DNA of 64,000 nucleotides, taken from Pseudidiomarina aestuarii. GTDB lineage: Bacteria > Pseudomonadota > Gammaproteobacteria > Enterobacterales > Alteromonadaceae. Location of the stretch: positions 248,001 through 312,000 of the forward strand of contig NZ_PIPR01000001.1 in the NCBI RefSeq assembly GCF_003987355.1, in the 5' to 3' direction. Below, one piece after another: positions 39,862-48,941 of the stretch (positions are counted from its first letter, which is position 1; each line of letters starts with the position of its first letter). The notes below the pieces were generated by a model. The model ran no database searches, was not told where the DNA came from, and saw only the letters and a program-made list of their open reading frames with translations. The position numbers were made by a program, and so were the translations under genes.

Positions 39862-40617
39862 ATGGTACGTCAAACAATACTTATTACCGGTGCAAGCTCA
39901 GGGCTGGGCGAGGGCATGGCGCGTGAGTTTGCTAAACTCGGCCGCAATTTAGCATTGTGCGCACGTCGGACCGACCGTCTCGAAGCACTAAAAGCCGAAC
40001 TTGAAGCTGATTATCCGCAAACCAGGGTATCGGTGAAAGCGCTCGATGTGAATGATCACGAAAAGGTTTTTAGCGTGTTCAAAGCATTTCGCGATGAGTT
40101 TGGCAGCATCGATCGCGTCATCGTCAATGCTGGAATGGGTAAGGGAGCGTCTTTAGGTACTGGCTACTTCCATGCCAACGTACAAACGGCGCAAACCAAT
40201 TTTGTCGCCGCCGTTGCACAATGTGAGGCCGCTCTCGAAATCTTTCGCGAACAAGGGGATGGTCACTTAGTAACGGTGAGTTCTATTTCAGCACTCCGCG
40301 GGATGCCGCGCGCAATGACTGTTTATGCCGCGACCAAAGCGGGATTGTCGGCGCTGACGGAGGGGATTCGAGCGGACTTGATTCGATCTCGTTCGAAGAT
40401 TAAAACCAGTACGATATTGCCAGGTTTTATTCGCTCTGAAATCAATGAAAAGGTGAAGAATACACCCTTTATGGTCGATACCGAGACGGGCTGTAAGGCG
40501 TTGGTTAAAGCCATCGAAAAAGAGCCGGTACAAGCCTATGTACCGGGTTGGCCGTGGACTTTGGTGGCCTTTTTGATGAAACGACTACCACTGAAGATAG
40601 TCATGAAATTGGGCTGA
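39862..40617 (+). CDS. Short-chain dehydrogenase/reductase
   Basis: A 251-residue classical SDR. It has the NAD(P)-binding TGASSGLGEGMAREFA followed by CARRTDR (an Arg here favours NADP), the NAG-type motif in IVNAGMGKG, catalytic Ser in VSSISAL and YxxxK in VYAATKAGLSAL. A C-terminal hydrophobic segment (WTLVAFLMKRLPLKIVMKL) may associate with membrane. It is the third gene of the ACAD-kinase operon. Its substrate is likely a hydroxy- or keto-acyl compound, but this is not visible in the sequence. Confidence 0.87.
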   Translation: MVRQTILITGASSGLGEGMAREFAKLGRNLALCARRTDRLEALKAELEADYPQTRVSVKALDVNDHEKVFSVFKAFRDEFGSIDRVIVNAGMGKGASLGTGYFHANVQTAQTNFVAAVAQCEAALEIFREQGDGHLVTVSSISALRGMPRAMTVYAATKAGLSALTEGIRADLIRSRSKIKTSTILPGFIRSEINEKVKNTPFMVDTETGCKALVKAIEKEPVQAYVPGWPWTLVAFLMKRLPLKIVMKLG

Positions 40618-40620
40618 TTG

Positions 40621-41088
40621 CTAATCGAGAGGGCAATCCACAACACGTTCGGCATTGATACTCAATGTATGTGGATTGCCATCGACATCGCGATAAATGA
40701 CCGAACTTCGAGCAACGTTCAAATGTCCACGCCCGGCACTATGAAAAACCTCCAACGCCGCATTATCCGCCACGCCAAGTGTCATACAACCGTCTAATTC
40801 AGCAGTGAGCAAGCGTTGCCAATATTGGTTATGTGGTTCGTGGAGCCATACCTCATAGCCTTGCCAGCTATCATCTCCGCGTTTGCACTCGTGCAACTGT
40901 ACTTCTGCACCATTATCAGCGGTCAATACAACTTGTAAGGATTCGCATGCGGCTAGCGGCGGCGGATCGGGCTCGAACACGGTGTACTTATAAATAAATA
41001 CCGAAATAAAAATAATAGCGACGGTAATACCTGCAGCCAAAAACCAGAGTCCGAGTCGACGTGTCATTCTTACAAATGCTGCAATCAT
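40621..41088 (-). CDS. Hypothetical single-pass membrane protein
   Basis: A 155-residue protein I do not recognise. One membrane helix near the N-terminus (LWFLAAGITVAIIFISVFIY) is followed by a short Pro-rich stalk and a small periplasmic domain with four Cys (ACESL, HECKRG, DGCMTL, VDCPLD), compatible with two disulfides. The start overlaps the pirin gene's stop region by 4 bp, so it is coupled to pirin on the minus strand. It ends 3 bp from the converging SDR stop. Confidence 0.7.
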   Translation of the reverse strand: MIAAFVRMTRRLGLWFLAAGITVAIIFISVFIYKYTVFEPDPPPLAACESLQVVLTADNGAEVQLHECKRGDDSWQGYEVWLHEPHNQYWQRLLTAELDGCMTLGVADNAALEVFHSAGRGHLNVARSSVIYRDVDGNPHTLSINAERVVDCPLD

Positions 41089-42026
41089 TGTGGATACTCC
41101 GGAGCCAGCAACCGCTCGCCCTGATAGTGTGCGACCTCACCGAAGCGCGGATGTCCGTCATTCCAGTCCCGCTGTGCTTGTTTCACACGCTCTAAATCAC
41201 TACTGACAAAGTTCCACCACATTTTTACGGGCAATTCAAAAGCCTCACCTCCTAGTACTAAGAGTGTGGTGTCGGCACTCAGTTCGATGGACAGTTCAGA
41301 GCGGTTTGCGCCAAGTTGAATAACTTCATGCTCGCGTACCGTGGCGTCTGCGCAGTCTAATCGCCCGCGGCAGACGTAAATACAATATTCAAACTCGGTC
41401 TGCAGATGTAAGTCGGTAGCCGTCGCTCGAGCGGTACTGATAATCAGCGCCAGTGATGGGTGAAAGGTCAGTGCTGGTGATTGATAGTGTTGACCTTGTT
41501 GGCGGTATTCGCCGACCAGTAGAGTTGCAGTGCAATCGCCAATGGTGAACTGAGGCACCTGACGATAATGATCAAAGCGCGGTTCAGTGCGTTCATGTAG
41601 CGGTGGCAGCGCAGACCAGAGCTGTAAGCCATGCAAGGGGTCACTGAGCTGTGCATCTGCAATTTCGGCATGACTGATGCCTTCGCCACTGGTCATTAAA
41701 TTTAATTCCCCACTGCGCAAGGGCTGTTCATAACCTAAACTGTCTTGGTGAACCAATTGACCCGAGAATAACCAGGTAATGGTTTGCAGGCCTATATGAG
41801 GATGCGGGGCGACATCGAATTGTTGGTAGTCTGCAGTAGCAACCGGGCCAAAATGATCAAGGAAGCACCACGGGCCCACCATGCGTAATTGTTTTTGTGG
41901 CAGGATCCGATAGACCGTTAAGGCGGGCGTTAACGGCCGTGGTTTTGCCACTAACACTCTGCTATCGCGATGTCGATGCTCGGATTCACAAGTTTCTGGG
42001 ACATTGTCATCGGGCGTTCGGCTCAT
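41085..42026 (-). CDS. Pirin family protein
   Basis: A 313-residue bicupin of the pirin family. The N-terminal cupin carries the iron-binding APHPHIGLQTITWLFSG and GEGISHAEIA segments, with FLDHFGP before them. The C-terminal cupin (about residues 180-290) is more diverged. Some bacterial pirins have quercetinase activity and others bind metabolic enzymes such as pyruvate dehydrogenase; no role can be chosen here. It lies on the minus strand upstream of and overlapping the small membrane protein gene. Confidence 0.87.
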   Translation of the reverse strand: MSRTPDDNVPETCESEHRHRDSRVLVAKPRPLTPALTVYRILPQKQLRMVGPWCFLDHFGPVATADYQQFDVAPHPHIGLQTITWLFSGQLVHQDSLGYEQPLRSGELNLMTSGEGISHAEIADAQLSDPLHGLQLWSALPPLHERTEPRFDHYRQVPQFTIGDCTATLLVGEYRQQGQHYQSPALTFHPSLALIISTARATATDLHLQTEFEYCIYVCRGRLDCADATVREHEVIQLGANRSELSIELSADTTLLVLGGEAFELPVKMWWNFVSSDLERVKQAQRDWNDGHPRFGEVAHYQGERLLAPEYPQ

Positions 42027-42187
42027 ACTGGACTCTCGGTATTTGGTATCTGGTATTTCGTTCTGACCTCAGTTCCTGCCAATTAGTATGGCATTGAGCG
42101 CGACAATAGTCGAATAGGGCGCTGCGGCACTTTCTTCGTAGCCATGAATTCGGTAATGTGTAGGAAATTCAACGCGAGGGTATCGGT
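42027..42187. promoter_or_regulatory. Divergent gap between pirin and small membrane genes
   Basis: This 161-bp gap must hold promoters for both directions. It contains a three-unit heptamer repeat near its left end. I see no gene in it and no confident promoter hexamers. Confidence 0.4.
42038..42060 (+). repeat. Tandem heptamer array ending in CG
   Basis: GGTATTT-GGTATCT-GGTATTT-CG: three 7-bp units and a terminal CG, the same format as each arm of the element at 36463-36542. It lies just upstream of the pirin start. Confidence 0.65.
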
Positions 42188-42367
42188 ATGCTTATTCCAT
42201 TACTTGTCGTTGTAATCGGTTTTGCTGCGCTCTTAAGCGGCGTTTGGGAGCAAAACTGGGTGACCATTATCATCGGCATCGTTTTGATGTTCGCGGGTTG
42301 GTTGGTCTTTTTTATAAACTGGCGTAAAACCGCTAAACAAGGAAAAATCAATAACCATGAACAGTAG
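42188..42367 (+). CDS. Small two-helix membrane protein
   Basis: A 59-residue unknown protein. Two hydrophobic segments (LIPLLVVVIGFAALLSGV and VTIIIGIVLMFAGWLVFFI) flank a short polar turn, and the C-terminus is basic (NWRKTAKQGK). It overlaps the next gene by 11 bp in another frame, and the next two genes also encode membrane proteins, which supports a real small gene. GAGG lies 9 bases before the ATG. Function unknown. Confidence 0.65.
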   Translation: MLIPLLVVVIGFAALLSGVWEQNWVTIIIGIVLMFAGWLVFFINWRKTAKQGKINNHEQ

Positions 42368-42641
42368 TATTGTAAAACGTTTAGGGGCTATAGCTCTGAT
42401 CATTGCGGGACTCCTGTTGGCGGTACTGACACCCGCCGGCGACGATTCCGGTCTATGGCGTAATATCGGTGTTGGTCTATTGATAGCGGGAACGGTATGG
42501 CTTATTCGTCAACCGAGCGCACCCGTTGACGCCAGCGTGGAGCGTGAAGAAACCAAACCCATTACGTTGGCGCAGTCGCCGATACTTTGGTTACCCATCA
42601 TTATTATTGTCGTGGCGCTTAGTGCGTGGCTAGTCAATTAA
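42357..42641 (+). CDS. Hypothetical small membrane protein
   Basis: A 94-residue unknown protein with three hydrophobic segments: residues 8-25 (LGAIALIIAGLLLAVLTP), 34-49 (RNIGVGLLIAGTVWLI) and 75-93 (LWLPIIIIVVALSAWLV). A charged loop carrying EREETK lies between the second and third. Its start lies inside the previous small gene and a third membrane gene follows, so all three are likely co-transcribed into pxpABC. Confidence 0.7.
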   Translation: MNSSIVKRLGAIALIIAGLLLAVLTPAGDDSGLWRNIGVGLLIAGTVWLIRQPSAPVDASVEREETKPITLAQSPILWLPIIIIVVALSAWLVN

Positions 42642-42666
42642 CTGAAGAGAGACGGTGGGACAGTCT

Positions 42667-43086
42667 ATGTCACTGCAATTACGATTAGTTATCTTGGCCG
42701 GCTTGGTCGGGTTATTGTTCTATAACGCCACCCAGGCGCAATTAACAGCCGTTATTATTGATTATGGGCTAGGCTGGTACCAACTCGGTGTCCCAGTTGC
42801 TTGGGGCCTTATTTTGGGAGCTTTTGTGACGCTAATCGGCGTACGTATTTTTGACAGCTGGTTAGTACCGCTGACCTATATTGCCGGTTGCGTAATTACT
42901 ATGGGCTTGACTGGTGCTGCGGCTGTATTCGGCGCGCATCAAATAGCGGGATTGATGCTACCGCCTTTGCAGTTGGCAAGTATGGGCTTGGGCTTGTACC
43001 TATTTGTGTATGGGTACGCGCGTTTTGCAGCGGCCCGAGCACAAGAAAAAGCTGATAAAAAATCGGCCAAATCGCCCCAAGAGTAG
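42667..43086 (+). CDS. Hypothetical four-helix membrane protein
   Basis: A 139-residue unknown protein with about four membrane segments and a basic, Lys/Ala-rich tail (AAARAQEKADKKSAKS). A GTG four codons upstream (42655) is an equally possible start; the ATG was chosen because GGTGGGA lies 7 bases before it. It ends only 6 bp before pxpA. That spacing suggests a role tied to 5-oxoproline metabolism, perhaps uptake, but no transporter family is recognisable. Confidence 0.7.
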   Translation: MSLQLRLVILAGLVGLLFYNATQAQLTAVIIDYGLGWYQLGVPVAWGLILGAFVTLIGVRIFDSWLVPLTYIAGCVITMGLTGAAAVFGAHQIAGLMLPPLQLASMGLGLYLFVYGYARFAAARAQEKADKKSAKSPQE

Positions 43087-43092
43087 GCACAT

Positions 43093-43854
43093 ATGCTGTT
43101 AAATTGCGATGTCGGTGAGAGTCAAGATTTAGCATTGGTCGCTAGCGATCAAGAGGTATTTCCCTATATCGATTTGGCAAATATCGCCTGTGGTTATCAT
43201 GCGGGCAGTGCGCCAACTATGGCCGCAACAATAGAATTAGCGCGTCATTTTGGCGTCACCATTGGTGCTCATCCTTCCTACCCTGACCGCGAGAACTTTG
43301 GACGAAAGTCTATGGTGCTCTCGGAACAACAATTAAGCGCCGTATTGCATGCTCAAATTGGGAGTATCGATCGGTTGTGCATGGCACAACACGCTGTACT
43401 TCAGTATGTGAAGCCGCATGGTGCTTTGTACAACGATATGCAGGCTAATTTAGAGCTATTTGAACAGGTTGTTGCAGTGGTCGCTGCTGAGAATCGGTGG
43501 CGGCCTGAGCCATTAAAGTTGATGACTTTAGCGACGAGCGATCCACAACCCTATGTCGCCATTGCGGAGCGCTACCAAGTTCCACTTTGGTTTGAGGCGT
43601 TTGCGGATCGACGCTACACCCACGATGGCCGGCTGCGGTCACGTGACTATGCGGATGCAGTGTTGGATAACCAAACGGCGATTATCACCCAAGCGGAACG
43701 TTTTGCGCGTGGCGAATCCATCACCACAGTAGAAGGTGAGTCCTTATCAATTCGAGCTGATACGCTCTGTGTACATGGTGATAACCCCGCGGCGGTAGCC
43801 ACGGTAGCTGCCATTCGACAGTCGCTAGAACGCATTCAGGGCTCGGCGGTGTGA
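43093..43854 (+). CDS. pxpA: 5-oxoprolinase subunit PxpA
   Basis: PxpA (LamB/YcsF family) works with PxpBC to hydrolyse 5-oxoproline to glutamate using ATP. The 253-residue protein begins LLNCDVGESQDL and has NIACGYHAGSAPTM, VTIGAHPSYPDRENFGRK and VKPHGALYNDM, then FEAFADRRYTHDGRLRSR and CVHGDNPAAV, all conserved in the family. Its stop overlaps the pxpB start (TGATG). It is preceded by three small membrane protein genes. Confidence 0.93.
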   Translation: MLLNCDVGESQDLALVASDQEVFPYIDLANIACGYHAGSAPTMAATIELARHFGVTIGAHPSYPDRENFGRKSMVLSEQQLSAVLHAQIGSIDRLCMAQHAVLQYVKPHGALYNDMQANLELFEQVVAVVAAENRWRPEPLKLMTLATSDPQPYVAIAERYQVPLWFEAFADRRYTHDGRLRSRDYADAVLDNQTAIITQAERFARGESITTVEGESLSIRADTLCVHGDNPAAVATVAAIRQSLERIQGSAV

Positions 43855-44549
43855 TGTCAATGCGTATTCAGATGTCCACCGCGGCCGAAAATGCGGTGAT
43901 GCTGAGTCTCATTGATGAGCAGGGAAATTCGCCTTTATCCATTGCTTGCAACGAGCAACTGCATGCTTTAGCAGACTGGCTGCTCGACCAACATCATGAT
44001 TGCATCGTTGAAGTCGTGCCGAGTTACGCCAGTATACTGATTTACTACGATGCGATGAATATGGATGAGGCGACCTTTATTGCTCGTATTCAACCTCCAT
44101 CGGATTGGCAAAAACAACACCGGCAAACGACCACCAACTCAGAGTCAGAGCACCAAATACAAGTGTGTTATGACACGGTGGTTGCACCTGATCTGGAGCG
44201 TGTAGCCCAACACGCTGGATTGACTGTTGCAGAGGTAATCACTCAGCATCAACAACCTACGTACCACGTCTATGCGTTAGGCTTTGCTCCGGGCTTTGCA
44301 TATCTGGGTGACGTTCCGGCAGCAATTCGCTGTCCGCGTTTAGAAACACCGCGGCAGAAGGTTCCCGCTTTGAGTGTCGCCATCGCCAATCAACAGACTT
44401 CGGTATACCCCATGGAGTCGCCGGGTGGGTGGAATCTGATTGGGCAAGTTGTGGAGCTGCCGCAACTTAAGGCAGGCGATAAAGTGCGTTTTATCGCGAT
44501 TGATCTGGATACGTTTAAGCGACGCAGACAAGAAGTAAGCCATGGCTAA
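43854..44549 (+). CDS. pxpB: 5-oxoprolinase subunit PxpB
   Basis: PxpB (KipI/AHS1 family) forms the ATP-dependent part of 5-oxoprolinase with PxpC. The 231-residue protein has family motifs HVYALGFAPGFAYLGDVP, RLETPRQKVPALSVAIAN and SPGGWNLIG. The ATG at 43854 overlaps the pxpA stop; a GTG one codon earlier gives the same protein plus one residue. It overlaps pxpC by 8 bp. In Bacillus the homologue KipI also inhibits a sporulation kinase, which is not relevant here. Confidence 0.92.
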   Translation: MSMRIQMSTAAENAVMLSLIDEQGNSPLSIACNEQLHALADWLLDQHHDCIVEVVPSYASILIYYDAMNMDEATFIARIQPPSDWQKQHRQTTTNSESEHQIQVCYDTVVAPDLERVAQHAGLTVAEVITQHQQPTYHVYALGFAPGFAYLGDVPAAIRCPRLETPRQKVPALSVAIANQQTSVYPMESPGGWNLIGQVVELPQLKAGDKVRFIAIDLDTFKRRRQEVSHG

Positions 44550-45495
44550 GATCTCTCCAGTATTAGAAATTAAGCAACCGGGGCTGCTGGCGACGCTGCA
44601 AGATCGCGGTCGCAGCGGTTATCTTGCTGCTGGAATTACCTCCGGCGGAGCGGTCGATGAATATGCATTTTTATGGGCAAATAAGCTCCTCGACAATCCA
44701 GCTGATGCCGCACAAATAGAAGTGACGCTCGGAGGTTTCGAAGCGAATCTGCTGCGTCGCACGCAAATGGTTATCTGCGGCGCACCTATGCAGGTGGCTC
44801 TGAATGGTCGCCGTTTGCCAACTTGGCTGGTATTCGACGTGGAGCCAGGCGATGTATTAACCATTGCTGCTGCCCCGCGTGGGGTTCGAAGTTATTTGGC
44901 CGTACGCGGCGGATTTAGAGCTGAGGCAGTACTTGGCAGCATGGCAACCGTGAAGCGTGATCAATTGGGTGGTTTGCGCGGTGATGGTAGCGCTTTGACG
45001 GCAGGTGATGTTTTGACCGCGCCAGTTCTTTCAGCGCCGGCATTATTACCGCGCCGACCACGGACCGATCTCTTGCAAACGCAACCGGCGAACGAACCAC
45101 TGACCATTGACGTGATCGCGGCCGGTCAGTATGAGCGTTTCTCGCAGCAAGCACGCGAGCAGTTTTGCTCACAAACCTATCAAGTCACCGCAGCTCAAGA
45201 CCGAATGGGAATGCGTTTACAAGGACCCAAATCACTCAGCTGGGAACATGACCAAATTCTTTCTGAACCACTGCCTGTAGGCGCCATACAGATTCCGCCA
45301 GATGGTCAACCTATAATTATGTTGGTCGACCGTCAAACTCTAGGAGGATACCCCAAAATAGGCACAGTAACTTGGCGTTCGCGCTGTCTGCTGGGGCAGG
45401 CTACGGCAGGCACGGAATTAGTTTTCAATAGGGTTTCATTGGCTGCAGCACAAAACGAATGGCGCCAGTTTCAACGGTTTTTTGGCTCAGCATAG
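44542..45495 (+). CDS. pxpC: 5-oxoprolinase subunit PxpC
   Basis: PxpC (KipA/AHS2 family, biotin-dependent carboxyltransferase-like) completes 5-oxoprolinase. The 317-residue protein has KQPGLLATLQDRGRSGYLAAG, a DEYAFLWANKLLDN segment and SYLAVRGGF. The late motifs DRMGMRLQGPKSL, ILSEPLPVGAIQIPPDG and VDRQTLGGYPKIGTV are also present. It is the last gene of the pxpABC operon. No terminator with a T-run follows it before glnS. Confidence 0.93.
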   Translation: MAKISPVLEIKQPGLLATLQDRGRSGYLAAGITSGGAVDEYAFLWANKLLDNPADAAQIEVTLGGFEANLLRRTQMVICGAPMQVALNGRRLPTWLVFDVEPGDVLTIAAAPRGVRSYLAVRGGFRAEAVLGSMATVKRDQLGGLRGDGSALTAGDVLTAPVLSAPALLPRRPRTDLLQTQPANEPLTIDVIAAGQYERFSQQAREQFCSQTYQVTAAQDRMGMRLQGPKSLSWEHDQILSEPLPVGAIQIPPDGQPIIMLVDRQTLGGYPKIGTVTWRSRCLLGQATAGTELVFNRVSLAAAQNEWRQFQRFFGSA

Positions 45496-45619
45496 TTTCT
45501 CTCAATGCAGCCTTTGTTAAGTTTGTCGGTACCACCCCAAACCCTTGCCAGTGCCGCAATAAACTGCGATCATAGCGAATCTTTTTTGAACCAACGACCC
45601 ATGTGGAGTTAACGCATTC

Positions 45620-47287
45620 ATGGCAGCAGACGCGCCCCGTAGTAATTTTATCCGGCATATCATTGATGCAGACCTAGCCAGCGGTAAACACCAGCAGGTG
45701 CATACTCGTTTTCCGCCTGAGCCAAATGGTTTTTTACATATTGGTCATGCTAAGTCGATTGTCCTTAATTTTGGCATCGCGGAAGACTACCAAGGCACGT
45801 GTAATCTGCGGTTTGATGACACCAACCCGTTAAAAGAAAAGGTCGATTTCGTTAATTCGATCCAAGAGGACGTACGCTGGTTAGGGTACGATTGGGAAGG
45901 TAAGCCAAAGTATTCTTCAGATTACTTTGACCGATTGCACGGCTACGCCGTAGAGCTCATCGAGAAAGGTTTGGCCTACGCAGATTTCAGCACGCAAGAG
46001 AAAATGCGGGAAATGCGTGGCACCTTGAAAGAGCCAGGTGTGAATAGTCCGTATCGAGATACGAGTGTAGCTGAGAATTTGCAGATTTTTGCAGATATGA
46101 CTGCCGGTAAATATAAAGACGGTGAAGTCTGTTTGCGTGCAAAAATTGATATGGCATCGCCATTTATGGTGTTGCGTGACCCAGTCATTTATCGCGTACG
46201 CTTTGTTCACCATCATCAAACCGGTGACAAATGGTGCGTGTATCCGATGTACGATTTCACACACTGTATCTCCGATGCTATTGAGGGCATCACTCACTCG
46301 TTGTGTACGCTCGAATTCCAAGACAACCGTCGCTTATACGATTGGGTGTTAGATAACATCAGTATCGATTGTCACCCACAACAAATTGAGTTTTCTCGTC
46401 TCAATTTGCAATACACCGTCATGAGCAAGCGCAAGCTGCATTTATTGGTGGAAGAGGGCAAAGTGAGCGGCTGGGATGATCCACGGATGCCGACCATTGC
46501 GGGGATGCGTCGTCGCGGCTATACACCGAGTTCCGTACGCGAGTTCTGTCATCGTATTGGTGTCACTAAGATGGACAACCAAGTTGAGATGAGTATGCTC
46601 GAAGCCTGTATTCGCGACGAGTTAAACCATCAAGCACCGCGCGCGATGGCTGTCATTGACCCGATCAAAATAGTGATTGAAAACTACCCGGATGGTGAGT
46701 CAGAAACCATCGCAGCGCCGAATCATCCGAATGACGAGAGCATGGGTGTTCGTGAGTTGCCGTTCAGTCGTGAAATCTATATCGAAGCGGAAGACTTCCG
46801 TGAAGAAGCCAACAAGAAGTACAAGCGCTTGGTACTCGGTAAAGAAGTGCGCTTACGCAATGCGTATGTGATTAAAGCGGAACGTTGCGACAAAGACGCC
46901 GAGGGCAATGTGACGACGGTTTACTGCACCTATGATGCAGATACGTTAGGCAAAGACCCTGCGGATGGACGCAAAGTAAAAGGCGTTATTCATTGGGTTG
47001 CGGCAGCAACTGCGTTACCAGCAGAGTTTCGTTTATACGACCGGTTATTCCAAGTGCCTAACCCAGGTGCTGAGGAAGATTTCTTTAGCACATTGAACCC
47101 GCAATCATTAGTGGTGCGTCATGGTTATGCCGAGCCAAGCTTGCAGCACATTCAAGTGGAACAAGCGTACCAGTTTGAGCGAATTGGCTACTTCTGTGCG
47201 GATAGTAAGGATAGCAGCGCAACAGCGCTGGTGTTTAATCAAACGGTTGGTTTACGTGACGTATGGAGTGAAGGTGACGCGAACTAA
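45620..47287 (+). CDS. glnS: Glutaminyl-tRNA synthetase
   Basis: GlnS charges tRNA-Gln. The 555-residue class I synthetase shows the HIGH-type motif [15 protein letters not shown] (about residue 33-47), [12 protein letters not shown], and the KMSKS-type VMSKRKL. It has the C-terminal anticodon-binding barrels with [15 protein letters not shown]. Length matches the E. coli enzyme (554). It stands alone with its own 124-bp upstream gap, and its stop codon lies in the loop of a perfect hairpin. Confidence 0.97.
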   Translation: MAADAPRSNFIRHIIDADLASGKHQQVHTRFPPEPNGFLHIGHAKSIVLNFGIAEDYQGTCNLRFDDTNPLKEKVDFVNSIQEDVRWLGYDWEGKPKYSSDYFDRLHGYAVELIEKGLAYADFSTQEKMREMRGTLKEPGVNSPYRDTSVAENLQIFADMTAGKYKDGEVCLRAKIDMASPFMVLRDPVIYRVRFVHHHQTGDKWCVYPMYDFTHCISDAIEGITHSLCTLEFQDNRRLYDWVLDNISIDCHPQQIEFSRLNLQYTVMSKRKLHLLVEEGKVSGWDDPRMPTIAGMRRRGYTPSSVREFCHRIGVTKMDNQVEMSMLEACIRDELNHQAPRAMAVIDPIKIVIENYPDGESETIAAPNHPNDESMGVRELPFSREIYIEAEDFREEANKKYKRLVLGKEVRLRNAYVIKAERCDKDAEGNVTTVYCTYDADTLGKDPADGRKVKGVIHWVAAATALPAEFRLYDRLFQVPNPGAEEDFFSTLNPQSLVVRHGYAEPSLQHIQVEQAYQFERIGYFCADSKDSSATALVFNQTVGLRDVWSEGDAN

Positions 47288-47296
47288 CGCGTCACC
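47273..47296. terminator. Hairpin with glnS stop codon in the loop
   Basis: The perfect 9-bp stem GGTGACGCG/CGCGTCACC has a 6-base loop AACTAA that ends in the glnS TAA. There is no T-run on either side. It lies between glnS and the converging DEAD-box gene. Confidence 0.5.
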
Positions 47297-47311
47297 TCGC
47301 CAGCAGCTTTA

Positions 47312-48595
47312 TTAGTTTTGACGATTGTTTGGCTTGGCTGTTGAACGACGGCCAGGCTGACCAGCACGATTGCCATTGGGTTTCCCAGCTGCAGAGCGGT
47401 TGGTACGCTTCGATGGTTGACGTCCCTGAGGTTTCGCAGCTGCAGGAGACCGTTTGGTCAAATCGACTGGTGCGAAGCCTGGAGCTTCTAAACGCTCAAT
47501 CGTTTGACCAATCAATTTCTCAATGCCCCGCAACTGCTTGGTCTCTTCAGGACTCACTAAAGAGAAAGCATGACCGCTCGCACCTGCACGCGCTGTGCGG
47601 CCAATTCGATGGACATAATCTTCAGCAACGTGTGGCAAATCATAATTGACGACCAGTGGTAGCAAATCGATGTCGATACCCCGTGCAGCGATATCTGTTG
47701 CTACCAGCACATTGATGCGATTACGTTTAAAATCATCTAGTGCTTTGGTACGCGCACCCTGGCTCTTATTGCCATGAATGGCTGCGGCCAGAAAACCATT
47801 GGCCTCCAACTGCTTAGCCAGCCGATTTGCACCGTGCTTAGTGCGACTAAACACCAACGCCTGTGGCGTGCCACGGTCACGTAATAATTGACAGAGTAGA
47901 GCGGTTTTTTGGCCTTGAATAACGCCATACAGCGACTGTTCCACTTTATCTGCGGTGCTGTTCGCAGGCGCGACGGATACTTCCACTGGATCGTTGACTA
48001 AGCCTTTGGCTAACGCGCGAATGTCGTCAGAAAATGTAGCTGAAAACAGCAGGTTTTGGCGTTTTGCTGGAAGCAGTTTTAACACTCGTTTGATGTCATG
48101 AATAAAACCCATATCGAGCATTCGATCGGCTTCGTCTAACACTAAAACTTCGACATCATTAAACTTGACCGCATTTTGCTGATGCAAGTCGAGTAAACGA
48201 CCTGGCGTCGCAATCAGAATATCGACGCCTTTGCGCAGTTTCATCATTTGTGGATTGATTCCCACGCCGCCAAATACCACCGCAGAGGATAATTTTAGAT
48301 TACGACCATAAGTGGCAACACTGTCAGCAACTTGTGCTGCGAGCTCGCGTGTTGGCGTAATGATGAGTGCGCGAATATGGTTACTTCGGGCGCGCGGGCC
48401 ATCTTTTAACTTGGTCAACAACGGTAAGGTGAACCCCGCCGTTTTCCCGGTGCCGGTTTGGGCAGCGGCCATGACATCACGGCCAGCAAGAATCGAGGGA
48501 ATGGCTTGTTGTTGTATAGGGGTAGGTTCTGTGTAACCTTGTTCGCTGAGAACGCTTAAAATACTTTCAGGTAAATCGAGATTGGTAAAGCTCAT
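47312..48595 (-). CDS. DEAD-box RNA helicase (RhlE-like)
   Basis: A 427-residue ATP-dependent RNA helicase. Motifs in order: Q motif [24 protein letters not shown], Ia [32 protein letters not shown], then [34 protein letters not shown] and [13 protein letters not shown] basic low-complexity tail ([20 protein letters not shown]) follows, typical of RhlE-type proteins in cold-adapted and marine bacteria. Likely role is ribosome assembly or mRNA turnover. The exact subfamily is a judgement from the core and tail. Confidence 0.92.
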   Translation of the reverse strand: MSFTNLDLPESILSVLSEQGYTEPTPIQQQAIPSILAGRDVMAAAQTGTGKTAGFTLPLLTKLKDGPRARSNHIRALIITPTRELAAQVADSVATYGRNLKLSSAVVFGGVGINPQMMKLRKGVDILIATPGRLLDLHQQNAVKFNDVEVLVLDEADRMLDMGFIHDIKRVLKLLPAKRQNLLFSATFSDDIRALAKGLVNDPVEVSVAPANSTADKVEQSLYGVIQGQKTALLCQLLRDRGTPQALVFSRTKHGANRLAKQLEANGFLAAAIHGNKSQGARTKALDDFKRNRINVLVATDIAARGIDIDLLPLVVNYDLPHVAEDYVHRIGRTARAGASGHAFSLVSPEETKQLRGIEKLIGQTIERLEAPGFAPVDLTKRSPAAAKPQGRQPSKRTNRSAAGKPNGNRAGQPGRRSTAKPNNRQN

Positions 48596-48692
48596 GCAGA
48601 TTGTGTTTCTCTTCTAGGGCAAGCGCGCTAGCATACAGTAGAAGGGCTCTAGTAGCAAAAGAGTTCGCCATGTGACAGGAGTGAAGACAACA

Positions 48693-48941
48693 ATGAAACT
48701 CATATACAGAGCCGATACGATTATTGAGGCACAACTGCTCGTGGGACTTCTTGAACAGTCAGGTATTGCTGCTCATGCCGGAGGTCACTATTTGCAGGGC
48801 GCTGTAGGCGATATTGCACCTGTCGGTATAGCCAATGTGTTTGTTGGTGACGATGATGAGGCAGCGGCGCGGGATATTATCGAAGGCTACGAGCGTGGTG
48901 ACTTCACCACGCCCGACACGATTGATGTTGATGAGGACTAA
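48693..48941 (+). CDS. DUF2007 domain-containing protein
   Basis: An 82-residue protein of the DUF2007 family, described as putative signal-transducing proteins. It shows the typical IYRADTIIEAQLLVGLLEQSGIAA start and a VFVGDDDEAAARDIIEGYE end. The ATG at 48693 follows CAGGAGTG by about 10 bases; a GTG at 48672 is less likely. Its stop TAA interleaves with the fur stop on the other strand (4-bp overlap). Confidence 0.82.
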   Translation: MKLIYRADTIIEAQLLVGLLEQSGIAAHAGGHYLQGAVGDIAPVGIANVFVGDDDEAAARDIIEGYERGDFTTPDTIDVDED

